A DNA stretch of 64,000 bases, from NCBI GenBank assembly GCA_045531455.1, contig JAZSEA010000075.1:124001-188000 (forward strand), read 5' to 3'. The first letter of the stretch is position 1; each line of letters opens with the position of its first letter. Below the pieces are notes generated by a model. The model was not told the origin of the DNA. It ran no database searches and saw only the letters and a program-made list of their open reading frames with translations. Shown here one piece after another: positions 9,044-16,843 of this stretch. The stretch comes from CAG-390 sp045531455 (GTDB taxonomy: Bacteria > Bacillota > Clostridia > Oscillospirales > CAG-272). The translations under genes and the position numbers were made by a program.

Positions 9044-9879
9044 TGAAGATCAATTTCACCAAAATTCAATCCTGCGGAAACGATTACATATACGTCAATT
9101 GCCTCGAAGGCATAGATTTTGATCCCTCCGGGCTTGCACTCAGAATGTCACCAAGACATTTGTCCGTAGGCTCGGACGGCGTGATCCTCGCTTGTCCTTC
9201 GGATATTGCGGATTTCAAGATGCGCATTTTCAATGCCGACGGCAGTGAAGCGAAAATGTGCGGTAACGGAATCCGAGGCTTGGCGGCATTTCTTGCTGAT
9301 GAAGGTCTTATCTCCGCAAGTACACCCACCCTAAAGATTGAATCCAATTCAGGCGTTCACGCTGTTAATTTCAATTCAGATGGTACAATATCAGCTGAAA
9401 TGGTTAGTCATTCATTCGATCCATCTGATATTCCTATGAAAAGAAGAGCCCCTCTTCGAGGCGATTCGATATTAGTAAGTGGCGTTGAATATAAATCTTA
9501 CGCCGTTTCTGTCGGAAATCCGCATCTCGTATTATTCGTCGATAACGTTAACATATTCGAACTTGAAGATACAGCAAAACCTATCAACGAATCCTGGCTC
9601 TTTCCTGATGGAGTAAACGTTGAAATCGTTTCTGTTTCGACAGACAAAAGAACTAGTATGCGGGTTTACGAGCGCGGAAGCGGAGAGACTTATTCATGCG
9701 GAACAGGTGCATGTGCAGTTGCTCTCTCACTAATCGAAGAGGGAATTGCAGATCGGGATAATGTAGTTATTCATACACGCGGCGGTATACTCAAATGTTC
9801 GATGTCAGCAAGCGGAAGAATGATTCTTTCCGGAAACTCGCAGATAGTATATAAAGGAATTTACGAGTACAATAAATAA
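9043..9879 (+). CDS. dapF: Diaminopimelate epimerase
   Basis: Converts LL- to meso-diaminopimelate, the cell-wall crosslinking residue and lysine precursor. It is a cofactor-independent two-base enzyme: the catalytic cysteines are visible at Cys73 (MCGNGIRG) and Cys219 (SCGTGACA). The N-terminus KIQSCGNDYIYVNC is also typical. The 278-residue length is normal. The ATG shares a base with the stop of the upstream gene, and the stop is one base before lysA. Confidence 0.96.
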   Translation: MKINFTKIQSCGNDYIYVNCLEGIDFDPSGLALRMSPRHLSVGSDGVILACPSDIADFKMRIFNADGSEAKMCGNGIRGLAAFLADEGLISASTPTLKIESNSGVHAVNFNSDGTISAEMVSHSFDPSDIPMKRRAPLRGDSILVSGVEYKSYAVSVGNPHLVLFVDNVNIFELEDTAKPINESWLFPDGVNVEIVSVSTDKRTSMRVYERGSGETYSCGTGACAVALSLIEEGIADRDNVVIHTRGGILKCSMSASGRMILSGNSQIVYKGIYEYNK

Positions 9880-9880
9880 A

Positions 9881-11206
9881 ATGATTACTAAAGAAAGAAA
9901 AATAACATCACTTAACCCCAATATTTCTGTGACCGAGGATGACGGTCATCTCCATTTTGCTGGTTACGATACCATTAAACTTGCAGATAAGTACGGCACG
10001 CCTCTCTATCTCATAGATGAGGAACATATCCGAAAAATGTGCAGGATCTACGTAGAGTCTATGAAGGAAGCTTTTGACAACTATTCAATGCCGCTATTTG
10101 CAAGCAAATCGCTCTCCTTCAAAAAGATATATAATATCATTGATTCCGAGGGAATGGGTGCTGACGTTGCTTCTATCGGCGAACTTTTTACAGCCTTACA
10201 AGCAGATTTTCCTGCCGAAAAGCTGATGTTCCACGGCAATAACAAAACCGATTCGGATATTACTTTTGCAATCACGCACGGAGTCGGATGCTTCGTCTGC
10301 GACAACAGAGAAGAGCTTACTTCAATTGACAATATTGCTGGCCAATTCGGTATCAAGCAGAGAATCATGATAAGAGTCACTCCCGGCATTGATCCGCATA
10401 CCCATGCAAAGATCAACACGGGCAGAATTGACAGCAAATTCGGTGCGGCGATCGAAACTCATCAGGCAGAAGAGCTTACAGCATATGCTTTAAGTCTTAA
10501 GAACATCGATCTTCGCGGTTTTCATTGCCATATAGGTTCTCAGATATTTGATTTCGAGCCTTTCTGCGATGCCGCAAGAATTATGCTGAAATTCATCGCT
10601 GATATCAAGAACAGCCTTGGATATAGCGCGCGTTATCTCAATCTCGGCGGAGGAATGGGAGTCAGATACGTTTCATCCGATCCAGAGATAGATTACAGAG
10701 CAAATATTCTGAAAATAGGCGAGATCGTTAAAGAAGAATGCAAAAAGCTTCATATAAACCGTCCGCACATCTTTATGGAGCCTGGTAGAAGTATCGTTGC
10801 AGCCGCAGGCATGACTCTTTATACCGTAGGCGCAATCAAAGAGATCGAAGGCTTCAAGAACTACGTTTCGATCGACGGCGGAATGACCGATAATCCTCGT
10901 TACGCTCTTTACAATTCTTCCTATACAGTCGCTCTCGCCAATAAGATGAATGAGGCCGATAATTTCACTTGCACTGTAGCGGGCAGATGCTGTGAAAGCG
11001 GTGATCTCATCCAGGAAGATGTTACGATTCCACGCCCTGTAAGAGGAGACATTCTTGCCGTTGCTACAACAGGTGCGTACAATTACTCGATGGCTTCGAA
11101 TTACAACAGAATTCCGCGACCTCCCGTAGTAATTCTTAATAATCAAAAGGACTACATAGCAGTAAGACGCGAAACTCTCGATGATTTGGTTTCTTATGAC
11201 AAATAA
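9881..11206 (+). CDS. lysA: Diaminopimelate decarboxylase
   Basis: PLP enzyme that decarboxylates meso-diaminopimelate to lysine, the last step of the pathway. A fold-type III decarboxylase of 441 residues. Motifs: the PLP-lysine segment PLFASKSLSF near 67-76, FHCHIGSQIFD near 210, the phosphate loop LGGGMGV near 253, EPGRSIVAA near 294, and the partner-subunit CCESGD near 369, with GAYNYSMASNYN near the end. It follows dapF by one base and ends at a bidirectional terminator. Confidence 0.95.
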   Translation: MITKERKITSLNPNISVTEDDGHLHFAGYDTIKLADKYGTPLYLIDEEHIRKMCRIYVESMKEAFDNYSMPLFASKSLSFKKIYNIIDSEGMGADVASIGELFTALQADFPAEKLMFHGNNKTDSDITFAITHGVGCFVCDNREELTSIDNIAGQFGIKQRIMIRVTPGIDPHTHAKINTGRIDSKFGAAIETHQAEELTAYALSLKNIDLRGFHCHIGSQIFDFEPFCDAARIMLKFIADIKNSLGYSARYLNLGGGMGVRYVSSDPEIDYRANILKIGEIVKEECKKLHINRPHIFMEPGRSIVAAAGMTLYTVGAIKEIEGFKNYVSIDGGMTDNPRYALYNSSYTVALANKMNEADNFTCTVAGRCCESGDLIQEDVTIPRPVRGDILAVATTGAYNYSMASNYNRIPRPPVVILNNQKDYIAVRRETLDDLVSYDK

Positions 11207-11207
11207 A

Positions 11208-11240
11208 AGCAATGGCTTCCTCGCAAGGAAGCCATTGTTT
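11208..11240. terminator. Bidirectional terminator between lysA and proC
   Basis: CAATGGCTTCCT (11210-11221) and AGGAAGCCATTG (11226-11237) form a 12-bp stem with a 4-base loop. TTTTATTT follows on the plus strand, and CTTTTATTT on the minus strand, so it can serve both convergent genes. Confidence 0.92.
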
Positions 11241-12034
11241 TATTTCAGTTCAAGCGTTCTTTTGTATGCCGCAACCACGGCATTCATCGCAGCTGCGCGG
11301 AATCCCGAATCTTCAAGTGCGTGAACACCGGCAATCGTCGTACCGCCGGGACTGCACACGTTATCTTTCAATGTGCCCGGATTGCCGTTTTGAAGCAGTA
11401 GCTCTGCGCTGCCTTTCAACATTTGTGCAGCGTATTTCAACGCTTTGTCACGAGGCAATCCACATTCAACTCCCGCATCCGCAAGAGCCTCCGCGAAGAT
11501 AAAGGCATAAGCGGGCCCGCATCCGGAAACAGCACTTCCGGCGTCTATCAATTTCTCGGGAAGGCGGTCAAGAAGTCCCGCTCCCTCCATGATTCTCTCA
11601 AACAATTCGATGTCGGATATATTGACCGAATCATTGAAAGCATAAAGTATCATTCCAGAGCCCACACCGCAAGGGGTATTAGGCATAATTCTGATGATCG
11701 GTCTCGTGATTCCGAGAACCTCTTCATAATATGCAATTTCAAGTCCCGCTGCCATTGTGACCACAACGCATTTACTGCTGTTGATCTTTTCAACGAGAGG
11801 ACGAATGGCTTCAAACATAAACTGAGGTTTGATACCAAGAAAGACAAATTTCGAATTTTCAATGAGGTCTTCAGGTTCGACGCACATAGTTTTGCATTCA
11901 GAGCAGAGAAGTGCAGTTTTTGATTCGTCCATATCGTATACTGCAACGCCGACACCGCCTACTGCGCGAGCCACCGCACGGGCGAGAGCACCGCCCATAT
12001 TTCCGCATCCGATAAATCCGGCTTTAAATAACAT
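11240..12034 (-). CDS. proC: Pyrroline-5-carboxylate reductase
   Basis: Last step of proline synthesis: reduces pyrroline-5-carboxylate with NAD(P)H. The Rossmann motif is at the very N-terminus (GFIGCGNMGGALARA). The C-terminal family signature runs from about residue 215 to 240 (LKDNVCSPGGTTIAGV), preceded by SGCGPAYAFIFAEAL near 165. Length 264 is normal. It has a good ribosome site (GGAGGAATTATT). Last gene of the TauE-proB-proA-proC unit. Confidence 0.96.
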   Translation of the reverse strand: MLFKAGFIGCGNMGGALARAVARAVGGVGVAVYDMDESKTALLCSECKTMCVEPEDLIENSKFVFLGIKPQFMFEAIRPLVEKINSSKCVVVTMAAGLEIAYYEEVLGITRPIIRIMPNTPCGVGSGMILYAFNDSVNISDIELFERIMEGAGLLDRLPEKLIDAGSAVSGCGPAYAFIFAEALADAGVECGLPRDKALKYAAQMLKGSAELLLQNGNPGTLKDNVCSPGGTTIAGVHALEDSGFRAAAMNAVVAAYKRTLELK

Positions 12035-12046
12035 AATAATTCCTCC

Positions 12047-13303
12047 TTATCGAATCTGTCCGTTTCCGCGGATCTTGTATTTGTAAGAAGTCAATTCGCA
12101 GAGTCCCATCGGACCTCTTGCGTGCATTTTTTGCGTCGATATTCCAATCTCGCATCCGAGACCGAATTCACCGCCGTCGGTAAATCTTGTAGAAGCGTTC
12201 CAATATACTGACGTGCTGTCGATCTCATTTAGGAATTTTTCAGCGATCTCAGCATTTTCGGTAATTATCGCCTCACTATGCTGAGTAGAATGCTTTGAAA
12301 TATGAGAAATCGCTTCATCTACAGAATCGACTACTTTGACAGCGAGAATATAATCGAGAAACTCCGTGTCAAAATCGGTTTCCGACGCGGATTTTGCATC
12401 GATGAATTCCATAGCCTTAGCATCAACTCTTAATTCAACGGGTTTCAACCCCGAGGAAGCGCGCCGGTCAACTAAAACACTCGCGAGTGAAGGGAGAAAC
12501 GTTGGCGCAATATCCTTATGAACCAAACAAACCTCTGCGGCGTTACAAACCGAAGGACGCTGAGTCTTTGCGTTCTCAATAATTCGCAGAGCTTTACAGA
12601 AATCAGCATCTTTGTCTACGTAGACATGACAAACGCCCGTGCCGGTTCTTATGCAAGGAACCTTTGCATTTTCAACGCAATAATTGATGAGTCCTGCACC
12701 TCCGCGAGGAATAAGTGCATCAAGATATTCTACCGCTTGCATCATTTCTGCGGCGGCTTCACGGGTGTTATCCTCGAGAATATTAACAGTATCGGCGGAA
12801 CAGAAAGGAGTTATTGCTTGTCTTATAGCATTTATGATCGCTACAGAGGTTCTGTGAGCTTCCTTGCCGCATTTGAGAACACAAGAATTACCGCTTTTAA
12901 AGCAGAGTGCAGCGGCATCAGAGGTTACGTTCGGACGGCTCTCATAAATAATTCCGATCACCCCGAGTGGAACACCGACCTTTTCTATAACAAGACCGTT
13001 TTCAAGCGTATCGATAGATATTTGTCTTCCGACCGGGTCGGGAAGCTTGATGACGTCGCGTATACCGTTGGCCATACCCTTGATTCTGGATTCGGTTAAG
13101 ATCAATCTGTCGATCATTACGTCGGATAAGACCCCTCTTGACACTTCAACATCAGCAAGATTCGCCGAAAGAATAACAGAAGCATTTGATTCTATAGCAT
13201 CAGCCATTGCCGCCAGGGCTTGATTTTTTCTTTCGGTTGAAAGCAAAGCAAGCTCGGAAGAGGCTGTTTTTACTCTTTTAAGAATTTCTAAAGTAGAGTT
13301 CAT
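12047..13303 (-). CDS. proA: Glutamate-5-semialdehyde dehydrogenase
   Basis: Reduces glutamyl-5-phosphate to glutamate-5-semialdehyde in proline synthesis. An aldehyde dehydrogenase-fold protein of 418 residues (family about 415). Segments seen: PLGVIGIIYESRPNVT near 115, the Gly-rich LIPRGGAGL near 195, and the catalytic Cys in RPSVCNAAEVCL near 250, with HARGPMGLCEL near the end. It starts one base after the proB stop codon, which suggests translational coupling. Confidence 0.97.
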   Translation of the reverse strand: MNSTLEILKRVKTASSELALLSTERKNQALAAMADAIESNASVILSANLADVEVSRGVLSDVMIDRLILTESRIKGMANGIRDVIKLPDPVGRQISIDTLENGLVIEKVGVPLGVIGIIYESRPNVTSDAAALCFKSGNSCVLKCGKEAHRTSVAIINAIRQAITPFCSADTVNILEDNTREAAAEMMQAVEYLDALIPRGGAGLINYCVENAKVPCIRTGTGVCHVYVDKDADFCKALRIIENAKTQRPSVCNAAEVCLVHKDIAPTFLPSLASVLVDRRASSGLKPVELRVDAKAMEFIDAKSASETDFDTEFLDYILAVKVVDSVDEAISHISKHSTQHSEAIITENAEIAEKFLNEIDSTSVYWNASTRFTDGGEFGLGCEIGISTQKMHARGPMGLCELTSYKYKIRGNGQIR

Positions 13304-13304
13304 A

Positions 13305-14081
13305 TCAAATTACCTTTTTTGAGTAAAATCGCGTGCAGTTAGTATAAGTATTGGCAACAATGTCATAAAGAGCTTTTGGTTCTGCACCGTTTGCGATAAC
13401 CATATCGCAACCGCCGTTCATACAGATTTCGGCAGCGGAAAGCTTAGTCCTCATGCCTCCGGTGCCCAATCCTGATGAGGTATCGCCTGCAAGAGCTCGA
13501 ACACTATCGTCAATTTCATTTATTTGGTGTATTAACTTTGCATTGTGATCCTTATGAGGATCAGCAGTAAACAAGCCGTCAATATCAGAAAGGAGAATCA
13601 ATAAATCAGCCGACACACTTACACTTACAAGAGCGGAAAGAGTATCATTGTCGCCAACCTTAATCTCGTCGGTTGCTATAGTATCATTTTCATTAATTAT
13701 TGGTAAAGCTCTGAGTTCAAGAAGTTTGCTTATTGTATTAATGAAGTTCTGATGTCTGTCCTCGTGATTGAAATCAGCTCCGGTAAGAAGTATTTGCGCA
13801 ACGGTATGGTGGTATTCTGCAAAAAGCTTATCATACCTGTACATAAGCTCGCATTGTCCTACAGCGGCAGCAGCCTGCTTTGTTGCAATATCCTGCGGTT
13901 TACCCGAAAGAGAGAGTTTGGCGGCCCCCATACCAATTGCTCCGCTTGATACTACTATAATCTCCTCGCCGGAATTCTTAATATCGCTTATGATCCGACA
14001 AAGCTCTTCGGTTCTTCTGATATTAAGTTCACCGGATTTATGAGCAAGCGTTGAAGTTCCGATTTTTATAACAATTCTCAT
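13305..14081 (-). CDS. proB: Glutamate 5-kinase lacking the PUA domain
   Basis: Phosphorylates glutamate to start proline synthesis. An amino-acid kinase fold: KIGTSTL at the N-terminus, VSSGAIGMG near 45, NENDTIATDEI near 132, LLSDIDGLFTADP near 163, and GTGGMRTKLSAA near 205. It has only 258 residues, where the Escherichia coli enzyme has 367, because the C-terminal PUA domain is absent; such short forms occur in other bacteria. It begins with ATG after GAGGATTTTGAT, 13 bases downstream of the permease gene. Confidence 0.95.
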   Translation of the reverse strand: MRIVIKIGTSTLAHKSGELNIRRTEELCRIISDIKNSGEEIIVVSSGAIGMGAAKLSLSGKPQDIATKQAAAAVGQCELMYRYDKLFAEYHHTVAQILLTGADFNHEDRHQNFINTISKLLELRALPIINENDTIATDEIKVGDNDTLSALVSVSVSADLLILLSDIDGLFTADPHKDHNAKLIHQINEIDDSVRALAGDTSSGLGTGGMRTKLSAAEICMNGGCDMVIANGAEPKALYDIVANTYTNCTRFYSKKVI

Positions 14082-14094
14082 ATCAAAATCCTCA

Positions 14095-14886
14095 TTAAAT
14101 TATGGAAATATACTTCACAAGATTGAAAATGCTCGTTGCAACAATTGCCACAAGCATACAGCAGAAGAGAATATCAACGGCACGTGATGACATCTTCTTG
14201 TTGATTTTCCGTCCGACAAAACCTCCGATTACACCCGAAATTATCATTACAGCAAGTGTTAAATAATCAGTCTCGGGTATAGAAGCAGAAGCGAATGAAT
14301 AAATCAAACTGGCAGACTGAGCAAAAAGAATCATATAAAGCGAATTAAGTGCCGCTGTTTTGGTATTCATAGAAAAGAAGAAATACAATACAGCGAGATT
14401 GATAGGACCGCCTCCTATTCCAAGAAAAGAAGAGAGAATACCCAAGACAAGCCCTATAGCGAGACAAACAAAAACAGAAGAGATGTTATTGGTCTTAATG
14501 TGTTTTTTATTAAGTACGTAAAGAAGTACACCTGCTGTAAGTATGATCATTATTATACTTTGAACAGTTCCGACAGCACCGTCGTTTCCTGCGCTTTTTT
14601 TAATAACATCAAATAAAAGCTTACCGACAACTCCGCCGACAGCAGATCCTATAGCAAGTGGCGTGGTTCTTAACTTATCAATTTTAGCTTCACCGCCTGT
14701 TGACGAAATCAATGAAACCACACTCATTGCAAGTACACTGCATCCCGAAAGGAAGCTGATCTGAGAGACAGAAAGAGAAGCAGTCGCATCAAGGACCGGT
14801 TTGATGATTACGCCTCCTCCAATACCCGATATTGCACCAAGAGTAGTAGCGAGCAAGCAAATCAAAGAATAAAATACGTATGTCAT
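14095..14886 (-). CDS. TauE/SafE family membrane permease
   Basis: A hydrophobic 263-residue protein with about eight predicted helices in two similar halves. Each half holds the family's Gly-rich signature: GAISGIGGGVIIKPVL near 17-32 and GILSSFLGIGGGPINLAVLY near 148-167. The family exports or imports sulfite, sulfonates or related anions; the substrate here cannot be read from sequence. First gene of the proline operon, 13 bases from proB, which may be simple co-transcription rather than a role in proline metabolism. Confidence 0.88.
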   Translation of the reverse strand: MTYVFYSLICLLATTLGAISGIGGGVIIKPVLDATASLSVSQISFLSGCSVLAMSVVSLISSTGGEAKIDKLRTTPLAIGSAVGGVVGKLLFDVIKKSAGNDGAVGTVQSIIMIILTAGVLLYVLNKKHIKTNNISSVFVCLAIGLVLGILSSFLGIGGGPINLAVLYFFFSMNTKTAALNSLYMILFAQSASLIYSFASASIPETDYLTLAVMIISGVIGGFVGRKINKKMSSRAVDILFCCMLVAIVATSIFNLVKYISII

Positions 14887-14913
14887 AAACTACCTCATAG
14901 AATTAATAAATAT

Positions 14914-14942
14914 ATTTTATCACAAACATAACAATAAATCAA
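14914..14942 (-). promoter_or_regulatory. Putative SigA promoter of the TauE-proBAC unit
   Basis: On the minus strand TTGATT (14937-14942), a 17-base spacer and TAAAAT (14914-14919), 27 bases upstream of the ATG. Confidence 0.55.
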
Positions 14943-15000
14943 TACACATAATGAACATTTTTTTAGCATTTGCAAGTTTTTCGTAAAGTTCTTGCATTTT

Positions 15001-15018
15001 ATTGAATAATTATTCAAT
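15001..15018. repeat. Perfect 18-base palindrome
   Basis: The 18 bases at 15001-15018 read the same on both strands. The site lies between the ssrA terminator and the TauE-proBAC promoter, about 60 bases upstream of the -35. It could be an operator or a chance AT-rich palindrome. Confidence 0.4.
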
Positions 15019-15031
15019 GTTTCATACATTC

Positions 15032-15076
15032 AAAAATAAAAAGCAAAAGAGATACCCAAAGGCATCTCTCTTGCTG
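15032..15076 (-). terminator. Terminator of ssrA
   Basis: On the minus strand AGCAAGAGAGATGCC pairs imperfectly with GGTATCTCTTTTGCT and is followed by TTTTTATTTTTG, just downstream of the tmRNA CCA end. Confidence 0.85.
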
Positions 15077-15082
15077 AAAATT

Positions 15083-15452
15083 TGGTGGAGGCGAGGGGAA
15101 TCGAACCCCTGTCCGAAAACCAATCCTTACGGCTTTCTACGAGTGTATACGGTTATTTACTTTCCCATCATTCGCCGGGAACCGTCACCCTGCGAAATCA
15201 AGTATCCTTTTTTTGCGTGATCACTTCAAAGGCTAAAAGGTGATTCACGTTCATCGCTGCATGACGCTCGCATCTCGGGCCGCGATACTCCCAAGCGGAA
15301 CGGGCGGCTGCTTATGAGCCGCATCACTGCCGTTTAGGCAGCGTAAGCTACGTTATTGTTAGCGTTTAATTTTTAAGTTGAGCCGTTTAAGAGTTGCTCA
15401 GCTCTACCCGCTTACCGTATATCATAATCCCCGTCGAAACCTTTACGCCCCC
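15083..15452 (-). ncRNA. ssrA: Transfer-messenger RNA (tmRNA)
   Basis: Rescues stalled ribosomes together with SmpB. The 5' end GGGGGCG (minus strand, from 15452) pairs over seven positions with CGCCTCC just before the 3' ACCA, forming the tRNA-like acceptor stem. The 5' region reads GGTTTCGACGGGG, and the T-arm contains GGTTCGA-type bases near 15100, as expected. An open reading segment GCT AAC AAT AAC GTA GCT TAC GCT GCC TAA near 15340-15370 gives the tag ANNNVAYAA, with CT-rich and pseudoknot-like segments around it. Length 370 nt is normal. It lies directly downstream of smpB. A weak own promoter (TTGATG, 16 bases, TATCTA) overlaps the smpB stop. Confidence 0.95.
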
Positions 15453-15479
15453 GTATAGATATTTGAGCAGGGAAGTGCA

Positions 15480-15950
15480 TCAATAATCATAATGTGTTTT
15501 ACGAATTCTTTCGCTGTCCCGATTTGCTTGTTTTTCAGCTTCAGCATCGCGCTTATCATAAAGCTTTTTACCTCTACACAAACCAACCTCAACTTTGACT
15601 TTCGAATCCTTGAAGTAAAGAGAAAGAGGAATCAGCGTATACCCCTTTTGAGACGTTAACGAAAACAGCTTTAGAATCTCTTTTTTATGCATCAAAAGTT
15701 TTCTGGTACGTCTTGGGTCCCTATTAAAGATATTACCTTTTTCATAAGGGCTGATATGAATACCGTTTGCAAAAAGTTCACCATCTTTAATGGAGCAGTA
15801 TGAATCTTTTAAATTCACCTGACCTGCACGAAGACTTTTAACTTCGGTGCCCACAAGAGAAATACCGGCTTCGTATTTGTCATCAACAAAATAATCGTGA
15901 TATGCTTTTCTGTTAGCGGCAATCTGCTTTGTGCCGCGAGCTTTAGCCAT
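15480..15950 (-). CDS. smpB: SsrA-binding protein SmpB
   Basis: Binds tmRNA and places it in the ribosomal A site. The start is the ATG at 15948-15950, eight bases after AAAGGAGG; a GTG two codons earlier is too close. The protein (156 residues) begins MAKARGTKQIAANRKAYHDY and contains GTEVKSLRAGQVNLKDSYC, with the basic C-terminal tail that enters the mRNA path (RGKKLYDKRDAE and onward). The tmRNA gene follows 28 bases after the stop. Confidence 0.96.
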   Translation of the reverse strand: MAKARGTKQIAANRKAYHDYFVDDKYEAGISLVGTEVKSLRAGQVNLKDSYCSIKDGELFANGIHISPYEKGNIFNRDPRRTRKLLMHKKEILKLFSLTSQKGYTLIPLSLYFKDSKVKVEVGLCRGKKLYDKRDAEAEKQANRDSERIRKTHYDY

Positions 15951-15981
15951 TCGCACAGCCTCCTTTCAAAGAGCTTTATTC

Positions 15982-16010
15982 ATTATACTACAAATAAAAC
16001 AAAAAATCAA
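15982..16010 (-). promoter_or_regulatory. SigA promoter of smpB-ssrA
   Basis: On the minus strand TTGATT (16005-16010), a 17-base spacer and TATAAT (15982-15987), about 30 bases upstream of the smpB start. Confidence 0.75.
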
Positions 16011-16277
16011 GAGAATTTTGAAGAATCTTGTCATTCAATTAAAATGATCAAAAAACGGATCAAATCAGAGAGAAGAAAGGGACGGGAGTAATTCGCCCGG
16101 TTCGTACTACTTCGTAAAATCAAAGTTTTACGTAGTTTGGGGAAGAAGCTATTGATATATTCGCGTCTTTTTTCGGTATTCTTTTTATTAACTGTCTTCG
16201 TACTTTTGTTTGTTTTGAACAAAAATCATATAAAAATCTGTACATTCCTACAAATTTTATTTTTTTGCAAAAATATT
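16011..16277. other. Gene-free stretch with a hairpin between divergent promoters
   Basis: The region from the smpB -35 to the flavodoxin-like promoter holds no convincing gene. It contains an inverted repeat at 16106-16136 (ACTAC-tt-CGTAAAA against TTTTACGTAGT) with no T-run on either side, and AT-rich DNA. Short frames in it (a 63-residue minus-strand frame and a 15-residue basic peptide at 16044-16091) lack convincing ribosome sites. Confidence 0.5.
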
Positions 16278-16306
16278 TTGACTTTTCACTTGATTAATGA
16301 TATAAT
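16278..16306 (+). promoter_or_regulatory. SigA promoter of the flavodoxin-like gene
   Basis: TTGACT (16278-16283), a 17-base spacer and TATAAT (16301-16306), with the ATG 62 bases further on, giving a leader of about 55 bases with no obvious structure. Confidence 0.8.
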
Positions 16307-16367
16307 AAATACATACAAAATTGTTTTTCATTTTGATTGTAATTTATTTTTTGGAGGTACATATAAT

Positions 16368-16793
16368 ATGGCTATCAAGATGCGTTACCTTTACGCTTCA
16401 GGCAAAAAGAAATTCGTTACCATCGGCGAGACTATTAAGCAAAAATTTTCTCTTACCGTCAACAATGCCGTTGACGTAATTCCGCCCGCGTATCCCTGCG
16501 ATAAGGAAAGATTTGTTTTCATCGGTATTTCTGTTAAGGACGAACCCGAAAACAAGGTAAGACTTTTCTGTCAGCACCTTGACAAGACTAAGGCAGCTTA
16601 CGTAGCACTTATCGTTGACGGAAACGAAAAAGGCGCAAATGCTGTCAAGGATCTCCTTACTTCTGCGGGAACAAACGTTTTCCCCGAGATCCTTTATATC
16701 AAGGGCGGCCTTCCTTTCCTCGGCAATCTTAACGCCGACGAAAAGAAAGCTCTCGACGAATGGCTCGATCGCGCAGTTCAGTATATGAACTAA
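16368..16793 (+). CDS. Flavodoxin-like small protein
   Basis: A 141-residue protein starting at the ATG at 16368, after TTGGAGG. The in-frame upstream extension to 16137 overlaps the promoter and is not coding. Alternating hydrophobic strands and helices (RYLYASG, FVFIGISV, AAYVALIVDG, FPEILYIKGG) suggest a flavodoxin-type alpha/beta fold, but the classic phosphate-binding loop (T/SxTGxT) is replaced by YASGKKKFVT, so flavin binding is uncertain. It has no operon partner: it stands alone between its own promoter and a bidirectional terminator. Function unknown; an electron carrier or a non-flavin relative are both possible. Confidence 0.65.
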   Translation: MAIKMRYLYASGKKKFVTIGETIKQKFSLTVNNAVDVIPPAYPCDKERFVFIGISVKDEPENKVRLFCQHLDKTKAAYVALIVDGNEKGANAVKDLLTSAGTNVFPEILYIKGGLPFLGNLNADEKKALDEWLDRAVQYMN

Positions 16794-16808
16794 TTCACAT
16801 ATTATTCA

Positions 16809-16843
16809 TAAATTCCCGCCGATATTTTCGGCGGGAATTTATT
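16809..16843. terminator. Bidirectional terminator
   Basis: AAATTCCCGCCGA and TCGGCGGGAATTT (16810-16840) form a strong GC stem with A/T-rich flanks on both sides. It lies between the convergent flavodoxin-like gene and the bitopic membrane protein gene. Confidence 0.88.

Noticed and set aside
15002..15220. A 72-residue plus-strand frame with RRGESNPCP
   Set aside because: It is the reverse strand of the tmRNA 3' end, a well-known source of spurious proteins; no ribosome site and no coding signature.
16031..16222. Short frames in the smpB upstream gap, including a 63-residue minus-strand frame and a 15-residue basic peptide at 16044-16091
   Set aside because: No convincing ribosome sites, AT-driven composition, and overlap with the upstream promoter region.
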